Notes: generated by a model not told the origin, from the sequence alone. DNA of 64,000 nucleotides from Crambe crambe (GCA_963924555.1 OZ004594.1:3441563-3505562); one strand, 5' to 3'; shown: positions 41,371 to 53,033, counted from the first letter of the stretch. Made by a program: numbers and translations.

Positions 41371-44300
41371 ATGTGTGGACTGCACTTCATAGCAGCAAGT
41401 ATCTTGTTCTTCTTCGTAAGATGTGAGTAGAATCAAACCTAGCTGCTAGCTAGCATTAGCTTTATGATCTGATCATGACTGTATCTACAGGTATGAAATC
41501 TGAAGAATTTCGTTGCTCAGCACTGGACCCTGCTACTGATTCCTACCACTTTCCTAATCTTCCTCTGAATGACTTAACTATTGCAGGAGATGATTTCAGA
41601 AACAGACGGATTGACTCAAGTTCTGGAGTGACCTACATTTACCCAGTCTCTTCATCACAAGTGAACTGCAGTGGGACAGTCACAGGTCTGAGTTACTGCT
41701 ATGCTGGGGGTCAAATGGGAACTGAACAACTTGCTTTTACATTCTCAACACTGGAGCAGACAGGCAACAATATCTTTAGAGTCACTGATAGAATAGAAGT
41801 CCGTGCTACACCACGCAATGAAATCTGTACTCGTCAGTTTTGTTGTGACATGATGCCATTGGATATGACAGACTATTTCATACTTCCAGCTGCACCAAAC
41901 TTTGCCTTTGGCATTACTATATCACAGAGTTCTCCATCAAGTATAAATGTCTTGGGTCTTCGTGATATGCCACTAGTTCCACAGTATCAAACTAGTCCAC
42001 TACAGACAATGATAAGAGTGGACCAACAAGTTCTTAATCAAGGTCCAAGACTCCTCAGCCTCCGCATAAGTAAGTTTTAGGCGATAACAATCACTAATAC
42101 ATGCATACACATGCATATCTCTATGGCATACAATTCATCATTAACAATAATCATAGCTAATCCAGTCTCCACTACAATGGACTCTCGTCCTACTACTGGA
42201 GTAGTGGTGGGTGTGGTAGTGCCTGTGGTGTTACTCCTGGTCATTTGTGGGGTGGTGGTGGTGGTGGTGATGACAGTAAAACGTCGTAGCAAGTCATCGT
42301 CAAAAGTTAATCAGCATCGAAGTAATCCTATGTCTGAAAAGGATTCAAGATTGCATACACTGGGTAAGTACCAAAGGATAAAATTTTAGCAGTTTAGTGG
42401 GTACTTAATTCTATTGGTGGGTATTAGTTTTAGCTACGTAGTTACTCATTTCTACTAGCTATCCAGCATCTTCCCAAGAATTAACATAGGGTATGGCTTC
42501 TCAGGGTTTTGTCAAGAATTCTTGAGTGGTAGCTTCAGAGAGAGTGATGTACGTAGCTCTTGAGCTCTCTATGTAGGGATGATGCAGACGGCAGCGCGTG
42601 CTGCATATAGACTAATGCAAAAGTGAAATTCTAGTTCCCCCACAAAAGCTACTGTGAATGATTATCCAGCCTACTATCACAAAGTGCAGACCAAGTTTCA
42701 GGACCAGGGAGCTTACCGCTTCAGAAATATGGCAAGCAGGTAAGTCGTTGGAATCTCTATTATTCTTCTTAGATAACCATACGTATATATATCTCTTGAA
42801 CCACTCAAGCTACAGCTATGATTTCTGGATAAATCCCTTGAAAACTCTCGATGTAGAAGGAGATACTATGGAGCAAAGTACTCAACTAACTTAATTATTG
42901 AAAGCCTTTTTTTTATTATACACATGCGCATGTATTTGATATCCAACAATATTACTAAGCTAGCTAAGCTCTAGCTCTAGCTCTACTCTATCAACTCAGC
43001 ATCTACTATTTTAGATTCCTCTGCATCCTCGACCTCCAAGTGTAGAAGCCTTGACTCGCTGATAAATAATCATTGGGCTGCTATGCTATTGGAGAACTAT
43101 TCTTCTTTCATCTGTCCCTGCATACACAATAACAGAAGAATGAATTCTGTACATAAAAGAAAGAGAAAAAAGATCAGGAACAAGAAAGGGAAAAATATTT
43201 CTGTGAAATGAAAAAAATATTGCTCAAAAAAAGTAAGGAAACAAGGGTAGCTAGGGATGGAAATGGTTGGTTCTGTATATTCAGCTAACAATCCCCACAG
43301 TAGCTGTACATATACGCACTATTATCTGAAGCTACCCGAAGTATATGAACCATTTCCATCCTTCCATCTTTTTTGTCATCCCTACATTTTTTTTTTCATT
43401 TCATGGAAATGTTTTTTCCCCTTATAAGACTATAATAATTATGTTCATTTAGGGGTATCCCTTTGGATGATCATAACCATCACTGATATGTAGTGCAAAC
43501 CTAAAGTTACTACAGCTAGTGGTGGCCGAAATAGCCAAGAGGTGGCAAAAATGTATGGCCACTGTCGACCAGCGTGGGCAGAACCCTGGCTTCTCAAACA
43601 GTAGGCATTCACTATTCCTGTAACAGTACATGTAGGTCTACCATAGAATCAATTCCATTCACTATAGATATCAATTCCTGGAAAAATGAATTAGCTTGGG
43701 CACACACTGATGGATTCAAGTGCATGCAAGCAAGTATACTTGAGAATTCTGCAAGCAGAAGTATTTTCTAGTTCTTTGAAAATGTCTGAAGCTGATTGGT
43801 CCAACTGCATTCATTTTCCACTACACTTCTTGGTTAGCTCTACAAGTATTAAAGTTTTTATTACTTTGATAATAATAATAAGAATGCAGTTAGTCATCAG
43901 GATACACAGGGGCGTAACTACTATTGTTCACAGGTTGCATGTGAACCCCCCTTCACCTATGTACCAACTCTCAATGCACTGAAGTATGGCCATAGCCATA
44001 GCCTAACCTGGTTGTTATTATTCAATTGTCTTGCATCAGGCAGGGATAGGTGGTGATTTGTGGTTTGGAAACAATAAAATGTTTTTAAAACCCTATTGTT
44101 CTTAGCCACTAGCTACGTATTCCAGAGCCACTGCCTTATACTTAGATATTATGTATACCACTCCTTAATTCCAAAAACAACCACCATCAAGTGGGTGCAG
44201 TAGCTAGTCCAAAAAAGGTTGTGATTAGTCAAAAGTGGGCATGGTCAGGCAAATTTTTTTCCCCCGCAGGCGCATGGAGACTTTTGTGAACCCCCCTCAA

Positions 44301-45541
44301 TCAAGCCTAGTTACGCCACTGATACAGCATTATGTGGCAGCTGTTGTTTGCTTTTGCATGTAGCTACAAGAGATTCCCTTCCACATGTTATTTGCCTCAG
44401 AATGTCTGACTTGAAACAGAATACCTTCAGTGTTCTAGCTATAGGACTCATGTATGAAGCCGGACAGTCCTGGATTCAATAGCTTTATTAAGCCCCCCCC
44501 CCCCCTCCAATTTTATAGCACACTGTATGCCCCTCAAACTGAGTTTTGATATCCATGACTTAAAACTTTTCAGGGCTGTATCCATAAACTACTGCATACT
44601 AAAATTAATTGTTCCAATAAAGCACTAAAAACACAACAGTGTGTGCATTGGGACAAATGGTGTGCAGTAAACACTTTCATTTTTAGAGTGTAGGGAGGAC
44701 CTTCTGTATGAGCCAGGAGGGTGTTCCACTCACCTCTCAAGCATGCACTAATCACAGATCAATAAGGAATTTTACAGTAATTGTGGCAGATGTGAGCTGT
44801 CTTACGTATATACCCCTATGAATAATATCCTCCACATTTTATTAGTGGTTCCATCGTCTAAAGAATGTGTGAGCTCTCTCAGATAGCTCTACTCATAAAA
44901 AAGTTGTCAGATAATTACCCCCATACCCAACCTAAGCATCTATGATTTTTCGGCTGCTTGGTTCAATTATCAAAGCTTGAACTTATAAATTAACAATAGG
45001 TGTGGATAAGGTGTGGCTTTACATTTTTAGGGGTATAAATTGGGGGTGTGGTTTTATAGAGGCAGAGACTTTCTGTGATCCACAACCATTTAGCTAGAAG
45101 TCATAATGCAGGACTGGACACATTTAAGTTTTCAGAACAACAGATTAATATATAACCTGAACAGACATTGCTGATGGTTATTGAAATTAGGAGGATAGGC
45201 TCTCTTATTCTTGAATTTTTTTGTAGCTACTTCATAGCCTGTTTTATTCTCCCCCTTTACTTGATATATATGTAGCTACTACTACTATGGAACTGAATGA
45301 GAATCTAGCGTATGGTACTGTGGTGGCAGGTGACACTCAAGCTACTGTGGACCTGAAGGAGAATCCAGCATATGGTACTGCTGTGCTGGTGGCAGGTGAC
45401 ACTCAAGCTACTGTGGACCTGAAGGAGAATCCAGCATATGGTACTGCTGTGCTGGTGTCAGGTGACACTCGAGCTCCATGTAGTACACCAGTTCATATGA
45501 CCACAACGAGTAATGACAATGATTATGAAACACCTCATTAG
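41371..45541 (+). CDS. R6: kinase-less receptor with NPxY-repeat tail
   Basis: Exons 41371-41422, 41491-42069, 42157-42363 and 45276-45541 join in frame to 367 aa. They encode a signal peptide (MCGLHFIAASILFFF), a 193-residue ectodomain of the R1 type ([28 protein letters not shown]), and a very short stalk. A Val-rich membrane helix (about 224-250) is followed by KRRSKSSS. The last exon encodes a cytoplasmic tail with NENLAYGT, two KENPAYGTA and a final DNDYETPH before TAG. NPxY motifs bind PTB-domain or endocytic adaptors in known receptors. There is no kinase in this form. The phase-1 donor at 42363 could equally join the first exon of the R7 copy (46994), so the kinase-less form may be one of two alternatives. 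Confidence 0.68.
42668..42737 (+). other. Candidate internal exon in R6 long intron
   Basis: An open segment AYYHKVQTKFQDQGAYRF... lies between a possible acceptor (TTATCCAG) and a good donor (AGCAG|GTAAGT). Joined after 42363 it would keep the reading frame within itself, but I found no clear downstream partner. It could be a cryptic or alternative tail exon. Evidence is weak. Confidence 0.22.
43907..44321. mobile_element. hAT-like miniature element
   Basis: CAGGGGCGTAACTA at the left and TAGTTACGCCACTG at the right form terminal inverted repeats of the common CAGTGGCGTAACTA type. ATACA flanks both ends (43902-43906, 44322-44326). The interior contains GTGAACCCCCCTTCA and its partner TTTTGTGAACCCCCCTCAA. 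It is noncoding, in the R6 long intron. Confidence 0.75.
44322..45275 (+). other. Rest of R6 long intron
   Basis: Contains a C14 tract at 44493-44507 and a half copy (44611-44700) of the miniature palindrome that is complete at 59697-59817 (TGTGCATTGGGACAAAT, ACTTTCATTTTTAGAGTGTA). No further exon is seen. Confidence 0.5.
45321..45470 (+). repeat. 66-bp coding repeat carrying NPAY motifs
   Basis: Two and a half tandem 66-bp units encode GDTQATVDLKENPAYGTAVLV. Each unit brings one NPxY tyrosine, so copy number sets the number of potential phosphosites in the R6 tail. Confidence 0.88.
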
Positions 45542-45727
45542 GTTAGCAGCACTCAGTTTTTAATTTTATTTTCATTTTTGACATGACATTGTGTATATAC
45601 TATTCCACTGTAATAATGACTCATAGTTAGATTCCTTTATGTAAGAGTGACAGCTTCAGTGCCAGAGCCACAAAAAAAATGAGTGGCCAGGTTAATATAC
45701 AAGCAGGGTTTCATCTAGGAATCTACC

Positions 45728-45763
<36 letters not shown>

Positions 45764-46993
45764 AGGGGGGGGAAGCTTACTGATCACGTGGCCATAGGCC
45801 ACAGTGAGGGCTAGGAGGAGGGTGCAGGTGCCCCGTCCCGCATGAATCTCAAAATGCTTACTACTCTGGAGTATCCCAAATTCAGTGTCCTATCTAGAAA
45901 TTATAATTTGGGGTAAAAGTGTTTGTTCTGATGACCATTTTCATCAAGAGGCAAGCTACGTAGTTGAATAACTAGTAAGCCATGTGGACAAGCTGTAACA
46001 CGTCCTTTGTCTTTGTTATTTCGATTTGCATGCATAAATGTGGTCACTGGTAGCTAGCTATATCATGCAGTGTATCAGGGCTGGATCAATACGTGGGGTT
46101 GCAGGACTATATAGGAGCACAAACACTGGACCATAAGGAAAGGTGCAAGAAGGAGCATATTTATTTGGAGGACCCATGTTGGCTTCACCTGTACTCAAAC
46201 TCGAAGTGACACATGCAAGGTCACGCCTCAAATCACAGTTAGTATGCACTGATGTGTGACCTTGAAAATGTAAGCCAAAGTGCTCTAAAATGAAGTGGTC
46301 ACAGGTGTGATAGTAAAAGAAAATCAGTTAGTATGCACCAAGTTATCCAATGTGTGACCTTGAAAGTGAAAGCCAAAATGGATGTGTCATGTATGACTGT
46401 AGCCTTAGATGATACCACAGTTACCCAACACATGTAACATGTTCTCTCTTCTAATTACACTACTTTAGAGGAGAAACACAAGTCGTCAAAGAAAATAGAC
46501 ATGGCTTAGTAAGAATTGTCAAATTGCATTGTCATTTTATAATAGCTATAGCTTGGGAACAAAAAGGGGGTTCAATCCCACCCCTGGATCCAGTCCTGCA
46601 TGTGTATAAGTGCTACACTCAATAGCTACTAATTTTTAGACATACCTAGTCTCATGAACCAGACCCTACACGTAGGGTCTGGTTCACGAGACTAGTCTGC
46701 AGGCAAGTTTTGGGGTAGAAATCAAGTAACCCCTTACTCATACCCACAGCAATATTATTACAAAACTACTATTCCTACTTCTCTCCTAAGCCTATAACCA
46801 CACCCATTTAGGCCTATAACCACACCCATTTAGGAATTCAACAAAAAAAAAACTGAGAAAAGGTGTATACATGATCAAGTACTTATAAAATTCATGTGTT
46901 AAATAAAAAACAATCTTTCCTCCCTCTCAAAAGGAAATAACTTAGAATACTTACTGTGTTCACAAGTGCAATCCTGATTGTGACACTCTGCAG
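45542..46993 (+). other. R6-R7 spacer
   Basis: No gene is seen. It includes a G33 tract at 45730-45762 followed by a G-rich stretch, two similar segments near 46196-46280 and 46318-46400 (AAGTGACACATGCAAGGTCAC versus TTAGTATGCACC contexts), and a hairpin at 46646-46695. From about 46840 the DNA matches the R5 intron before exon 4, marking the start of a duplicated segment. Confidence 0.5.
46646..46695. repeat. 50-bp hairpin
   Basis: CTAGTCTCATGAACCAGACC and CTAC are inverted as GTAGGGTCTGGTTCACGAGACTAG with one mismatch and a 2-bp centre. It could be the remnant of a miniature element or a strong cruciform. Confidence 0.8.
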
Positions 46994-47161
46994 AGAGGTC
47001 TCCTGGAAAACAGCAGTATGCTAGTGTCAACTATGACTATACAGGAGTCAGTCCTCAAGTTTACAATGGTCCCAATGAAGCACATGGGAATTATGAGGTG
47101 TGTGAAATAATTAATCCCAGTGAAGTACATAGGAATTTTGAGATATGTGAGTCCCATGGGG

Positions 47162-47511
47162 TGTCCCAATGAAGCACATGTATACATGATGAGGTATGTC
47201 CCAATGAAGCACATGTATACATGATGAGGTATGTCCCAATGAAGCACATGTATACATGATGAGGTATGTCCCAATGAAGCACATGTATACATGATGAGGT
47301 ATGTCCCAATGAAGCACATGTATACATGATGAGGTATGTCCCAATGAAGCACATGTATACATGATGAGGTATGTCCCAATGAAGCACATGTATACATGAT
47401 GAGGTATGTCCCAATGAAGCACATGTATACATGATGAGGTATGTCCCAATGAAGCACATGTATACATGATGAGGTATGTCCCAATGAAGCACATGTATAC
47501 ATAATGAGGTA
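47162..47511 (+). repeat. 35-bp minisatellite derived from an exon-intron junction
   Basis: Ten head-to-tail copies of a 35-bp unit (TGTCCCAATGAAGCACATGT plus ATACATGATGAGGTA). The unit resembles the end of the adjacent exon and its donor (TCCCAATGAAGCACATG...ATGAG|GTGTG). A degenerate copy (TCCCAGTGAAGTACATAGG) lies between. R5 has about two units at 38588-38640 and R4 diverged ones near 33036. Every unit carries a GAGGTATGT donor-like word. Long minus-strand frames across it are repeat artefacts. Confidence 0.93.
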
Positions 47512-49683
47512 TTGTTTGCTTAGTAGTAAATCTTACTGTGGTACTGCTAATGAACACTTTGAGATGCCAATAGCTAATATTGCATATCAGGATACTGCAC
47601 TTTTCTCCTTAATACGTAATAATTCACCAGTAGCTAATTGTGTGAATTGGATCATGCATAAGTTGATAAAGATATGCTCTAATTGTATACATAAGGATTA
47701 AAAGGCAGTCATGAATAAACATAACACATCATATAAGACTCGTGCCCTCATGATTTTCATACATGTGCTTCATTGGGACAGTATTTAAAGGTGTCTGCTG
47801 CTAAACAGTAAGGGATCTTGACTGTATGGAGCTTTCAAGGGATCTATGACACCACTTTATCACTACGCACAGTGATCAGATGATTCTAGTAGAGTTGGCC
47901 ACCCTGTTCAAACAATAAAAAATTGGCTGAGTCTATAATTAAGTTCTCATGAATACACTATAAGTACCCTGTTTGAAGTACAGCTGTGGTGATTATCATT
48001 ATCAATTCACTACAGCAGAGCCATGAGTACAGTTATACCCACACAGGAGCTGGAGCTATTGATAATGTTGGAAGTTTTTCATCACCTCTTAGCTCAGCAT
48101 AACTTAGTGAGCCTTTGGAGTACATGTATTTCCGTAATAATAATCTGATAGCTAATAGATCAATTTGTTGCTTGATAGCTTAGTGATATGGCACAGCTTG
48201 ATCAGTGGTATAGACTGGACAAAACTTTGATTGTTTTGGTAAAGTTCTTGTTCTATTCTCGCGCTAAGGTATATGATGCTGTGAGAGAAAAAGTTCCAGA
48301 GGTATGTGTGGTAACTGGTAAAGTACTGTGAAACAATTAGTATATTTTGTGGTTATTTTATGTTGTAATTATGAGTGTGACTACCGGTATAATTTTTATA
48401 TAGTATCGCGTTTTAGTCATTTTTGTAAGTTGTCAGTTCTATCAATAACTTTGAGATATATTACTTGAGATATTACAGTTGATTGAGATATTACAGTATG
48501 TTTATGTAAGCCTTCAGTGTGCAATCAATGTTATGAAAATGGCTGTAATAACTAATAAAAAACAATTATGGAGTTTCTGACATCAATCTATGGCTGGAAT
48601 AGATTATCATCTTTATATAGCTGCCACCTTCCAACTCCAAGAAGCAAGAAAAGTCCCAGAATGAGGAAAGCATTTACATGGTGCCTGGGATTAATGAAAC
48701 GACACTGTATTCCCAACTGGAGGAGATTAAGACTGACAATGTTACAAGAGAGACTGTAATGTGAGTCTACGTATGAAACAAAATTAATGAGCTGTCATTT
48801 TTATTTGAGATTTAGAATGTCTCTGCTCTTATTCATGTAGACTTGGAGATTTCTTGGGGTCTGGTCAGTTTGGTACTGTGTATAAAGGGATGTGGCAGTC
48901 CGCTACTCGTGATAAGGTGAATGTGGCAGTGAAGACCCTCAAGGAAGGATCAGGGGAGAATGACAGAATCAAGTTCCTGCCATCATGGGCCAGTTTAAGA
49001 ATCCTAATGTGGTCACTATGTATGGAGTGGTCACTGATGGAGAGCCTGTGAGTGTGAATAGAATGTAGTGTGGGCTGTTACATTTGTTAATTCACTAGAT
49101 CCTGTTGGTTCTGGAAGTACTGACAAAGGGAGACCTCTGAGGTCATCTCCTCAAAATGAGACCAGAGGAAGGAAAAGCTATAGGTGTGGATGATCACACC
49201 CTCCTGAGTTACTGTCGACAAATGGTATCTGGGATGGCCTACCTGTCCAACAAGGCCTTTGTCCACAGAGACCTGGCTGCAAGGAACATCCTGGTCTCTG
49301 AAGATGAGATATGCAAGGTATAGAGATTCACTAACCACTCAGAAAAGCCAATAATTTGAATTTCCAGATTGCAGACTTTGGAATATCACGTGACCTGATG
49401 GATGAAAGTTACTATGTTTCTCATGGTGGGAAAATCCCAGTGAAGTGGACAGCCCCTGAGATAACTAAGGCTAGTATGCTGTTAGAAACCAAAAAAATTG
49501 TAATTCATTTCTTGTGGCCCTCAGGCTCTCCATTACAAGAAGTACTCCAATGCTAGTGATGTGTGGAGCTATGGACCTCTGGAGTGTGGGACATAAACCA
49601 TTTGAGACCTTTACCAATACAGAGGTTAGTAGCTAGAGCTGGCTTGCTCTTCCTCTATGTATATCTATATCATGCATTATAAT

Positions 49684-51055
49684 AAAAATGAAAATGAAAT
49701 AACAATGTTAATAGGTCAAAAGGTAAATACAAAGGATAAGTAAATGTTTGGAAAATAAGTCAGTGAATGAACAAAGAAAAGTCAATAAATGAATGGGAGG
49801 AAAAAATTAGTTTAGTCCTCATCCAAAAGTTCAGCCTCTGACCTAATCAGAGGTATGGGTGAATGTCTGATGGCATGTCCAGGTCGACTACGAGCTCCAC
49901 GGATGCAGGTTATTACAGATCGTAACAGTGAGAATACCAACCTACAGTGCAGCCAGGACATAGTTGCACTGTATGGGTTGTCCCATTTTTGGGCAAGCAG
50001 GGCAGTTAAACGTTTGTAAAAAACTGTAGCACCACTAGCCATACTGCCAGTGGCAGAGAATACCAGGGAGTAAATGAGGCATGTTCAATTTCCCTAATTC
50101 TTCTTTCATAGCAGTTTCTCTTCTCTCTTTCATGCCTCTTGTAGCAGTTGGACAATGATGTATTACTATTGGTAGGTGCATGTGGGTTAAAAACTCTTAC
50201 GTCACAAAATGTCTTCTCATGCCTACCTCCCCAAAAGCCATTCATCGTGATGTCTAGCCTTGCACCATCTTGGGTGTTGATGGAATTTCTGCTGAAAGTT
50301 TCACTGGTCACTGGCTGCAAGTCTGGCTCTGTGCTAACTTGATGACATACCTCAGTTAGTAGGTTCGCTGTGAGGTCTCTGATCTCGTTATGTCTGATAA
50401 TTGGGAATCCTCCCCGTGGGCAAGATAGAGCGTGCTCGACCGAGAAAGCTGTTCCACATTCACAGCTTGATGGAGTTCTGTTAAGGGGCCAGCCATATCT
50501 CATTGCAATACCATCACGAAATGCACCCTTATGCACAGTAAAACCAAATTCTTCCACTGGCAGTGTGGTAAGCCAACTGGAGGCACCCCTCTCACTGCTA
50601 GTTCAACAGATCACTTCAAAGGGGCTGATAGCTCATTCGTCAATTTTTCCAATGCTTCAATGGCCTGTTCCTTCCTGAGCTTTTGAACTTCACCCTTAGC
50701 AAAGATTTGAGAGGCAAGTAGGTCATATGAGTACTCACGTTCACCCATAATGATGGCTCATTTGAGGGGGTTTGAGATTTTAGTAGAGGCAGAGTAGATA
50801 TCATCTGAAGTTTCAACTGGATTTGTGATTGCCATGCCACCATGTCTGGCTGGTAGTGATAGGAGACTTCTTTCAGTGTCATTTGGAGGTGGTCAATCAG
50901 TCAGAACTGGAATCAACTTCATTCGAATCAGATCTTCCAGCGGCTGGAGCAGGTTGCTGATAGTGGGGGTGGTTCTTATTACAAAGGACCAATTCGAGAG
51001 TAGCCCTTTAGTTAGAGCTGAATAGGCAGCATGGGGTTGGGTTTTGGCAAAGTCT
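49684..51055 (-). mobile_element. Non-LTR retrotransposon 3' fragment (CCHC + endonuclease-like)
   Basis: Minus-strand frames contain SLLSLPARHGG (end of a reverse-transcriptase domain, in a shifted frame), then CECGTAFSVEHALSCPRGG (CCHC), then GARLDITMNGFWGG..FCDVRVFNPHAP. The last has the spacing of a restriction-like endonuclease (PD..D). VFYKRLTALLAQKW follows after a -1 frameshift near 50068. This order fits site-specific R2/NeSL/HERO-type elements with a C-terminal endonuclease. It is truncated and multiply frameshifted, and replaces the acceptor of an R7 exon. Confidence 0.55.
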
Positions 51056-51231
51056 ATGTGCTCAAGTTGATTGACGCAGGGTTTCGTCTCCCCCCTCCTC
51101 CTGGTTGTCCTTGGGCCCTTTACAGCATCATGATATCATGCTGGTGATTACTTGTACTATCTGCATAGCTTGTGCAATAATCTTTTTAAAAATTCCAATT
51201 TTATTCTTATATAGGCATTCAACAGCTTTTC

Positions 51232-51513
51232 AGCATCCTAAATTTACAGAAATCACCAAACAGCTCTCCCTCCCTGACACAAAGATCCTTCAGTGGTCTG
51301 AAGAGGACAGATCTGTTCACCCCGGGGCTGACCTCCAGTGTGGACAACAGCTCTATAAGGACCTGCAGGCAAAGCATCCTAAATTTACAGAAATCACCAA
51401 ACAGCTCTCCCTCCCTGACACAAAGATCCTTCAGTGGTCTGAAGAGGACAGATCTGTTCACCCCGGGGCTGACCTCCAGTGTGGACAACAGCTCTATAAG
51501 GACCTGCAGGCAA
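51232..51513 (+). repeat. 141-bp in-frame tandem duplication of the tail exon
   Basis: AGCATCCTAAATTTACAGAA through CTGCAGGCAA is present twice with units starting at 51232 and 51373. The unit is exactly 47 codons, duplicating the conserved tail motif ([20 protein letters not shown]). Only R7 has this. Confidence 0.92.
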
Positions 51514-52738
51514 TGAAGCACTTGAGCGAAGAAACAGCATTGCTTCTGTCTTTTTTGACCTGAGCAAGGCCTTCGACTCGCTGCCACACCACCTTATCTT
51601 ACAATCACTGGCGATGGTCGGGGTCTGTGGGAGCCTCCTAGCCTGGATTAAGGATTACCTAACCAACCGTCTACAACGAGTTGTACTGTATGGCTCAACG
51701 TCTTCTACTTCCAATGTAACATCTGGTGTGCCTCAAGGTTCGATACTAGGTCCCCTTCTCTTTATAGTCACCATGGACTCAATCACTAACATCAAATTTT
51801 CTGCCCGAGCAGCTTTAACTTTGTATGCTGACGATATATGTTATTACAAGGAGGTGTGTACTGACGATGACTGCCTTGACGTCCAGTCAGATGTCAATGC
51901 CATCAAAGACTGGACTGAAACTCAAGCCCTGAGATTGAATGCCACCAAAACTAAAGCAATGCTGGTGACAAGGAAGAAAAAGCCACTTATCCTAAAAATA
52001 GACCTTGGAAAGAAGGCTATTGAGACTGTGTCCTCCATCAAATACCTAGGAATCATCCTCTCCAACGATCTCTCCTGGTCTGCACACATCAATGCAACCT
52101 GCTGTCAGGCAAAACGCATCATTGGCTTTTTATATCGGCACTTTCACCTAGCAGACTCAAATTGCCTCACCCGCCTCTACCATGCTATAGTAGTCCCAAT
52201 CCTAGACTACGGTGCCAGTATCTGGGATCCACATCACACTACTTACATCGGCAAACTGGAGCGGGTACAGGAGCTTGCTGCCAAAGTTGCTACCAGAAGA
52301 TGGACAGATGATGGCCCCAACCTTGTAAAACAGCTCACATGGCCATCATTGAAAATGAGGCGACAATATCTGAAGCTCTGCCTATGCAGGCGAATTCTCC
52401 ATGGTGGGTCACTAATACCACCAAGCGTTTTCACACCCCACCCCTCATCCACAGTTCGTCATGTTAACTCTTCACCAATATTTCTTCCTAGAGTGAGAAC
52501 AAATTACCATCGTGGCTCCTACTTTATAAGTACCATCCCCCTCTGGAACAATGTCCCAGACGAAATCACGAGCCTAACATCTCACCTGGGTTTTAAGAAA
52601 CACTTGAAACTACAACTTTTTAAATGCTGACTACAATAGTAGCTATTACTTTGTTTGCTCTGTTTTGTTTGATTCATTTTGATTCAGTTGGTTCGCCTTG
52701 TGCCCATTTGGACACTAAAGTTATAAAGGAAAAAAAAA
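51514..52738 (+). mobile_element. 5'-truncated non-LTR retrotransposon
   Basis: Reverse transcriptase from the FFDLSKAFDSLPHH motif onward: GVPQGSILGPLLF, the catalytic YADD box (LTLYADDICYY), KYLGIILSNDLSW, and a C-terminal region ending HLKLQLFKC before TGA at 52628-52630. Upstream motifs and ORF1 are absent, as is usual for 5'-truncated LINEs. A 3' end of GGAAAAAAAAAATG follows. ATG borders both sides. It is inserted in the last exon of R7. The clade is probably jockey/CR1-like; I cannot be more precise. Confidence 0.8.
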
Positions 52739-52942
52739 ATGTATAAAGAGGGTGACATGTCAGATGGTGGATATGCAGTTCCATGACTCTCAACTACAAC
52801 TACTTACTTACAATCACTGCACTGTTTGTTGGTCTATTATTGTGTGGGATATCACAACTAGCAGTAAGCTACAACAGTAGCTATGCAATTTAGCAAAGCT
52901 TTTCTATAGAATGGGCGGGGCCTATAGGTTGATATTGTGTGA

Positions 52943-52954
52943 TGCGCATGCGCA
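52943..52954. promoter_or_regulatory. NRF1-like palindrome upstream of R8
   Basis: TGCGCATGCGCA, a perfect 12-bp palindrome, 91 bp upstream of the R8 start. It is the duplicate of the R6 site with one base closer to consensus. Confidence 0.5.
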
Positions 52955-53033
52955 GTAGGAATTAGAAATCAACCTCAACACCTACGCAACAACACCTACG
53001 CAATTATTAGCAAAGCAAAATCTGCCCGCAACG

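Larger units (their letters stand above)
46994..52786 (+). pseudogene. R7: receptor kinase pseudogene (R5-like kinase half)
   Basis: Exon copies: 46994-47097, 48019-48069, 48269-48301, 48621-48760, 48841-49047, 49099-49317, 49368-49460, 49525-49624, 51058-51143, 51215 onward, and an end fragment at 52740-52786. No ectodomain, signal or membrane exon of its own precedes them. Lesions: donor GT changed to GG after 48069; a 10-bp deletion in the ATP-binding exon after FKFL-type sequence; an in-frame TGA at 49138-49140 in the catalytic-loop exon; donor GT changed to AT after 49460; a 14-bp deletion in the DVWSYG exon; retroelement insertions in the next intron and in the last exon. Kinase activity is impossible. 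The first exon could still be spliced to R6, giving a short truncated tail. Confidence 0.85.

Noticed and set aside
47162-47511. Regular tandem array that superficially resembles a CRISPR
   Set aside because: Units are directly adjacent with no unique spacers, lie in a eukaryotic intron and derive from a neighbouring exon.
47091-47557. Three overlapping long minus-strand open frames ([20 protein letters not shown] type)
   Set aside because: They are produced by the 35-bp minisatellite, which lacks stops on that strand in every frame. No start context, splice site or domain supports a gene.
46994-52786. R7 as a functional, divergently spliced kinase
   Set aside because: The in-frame TGA in the catalytic-loop exon and two frame-changing deletions cannot be bypassed without losing essential kinase parts.
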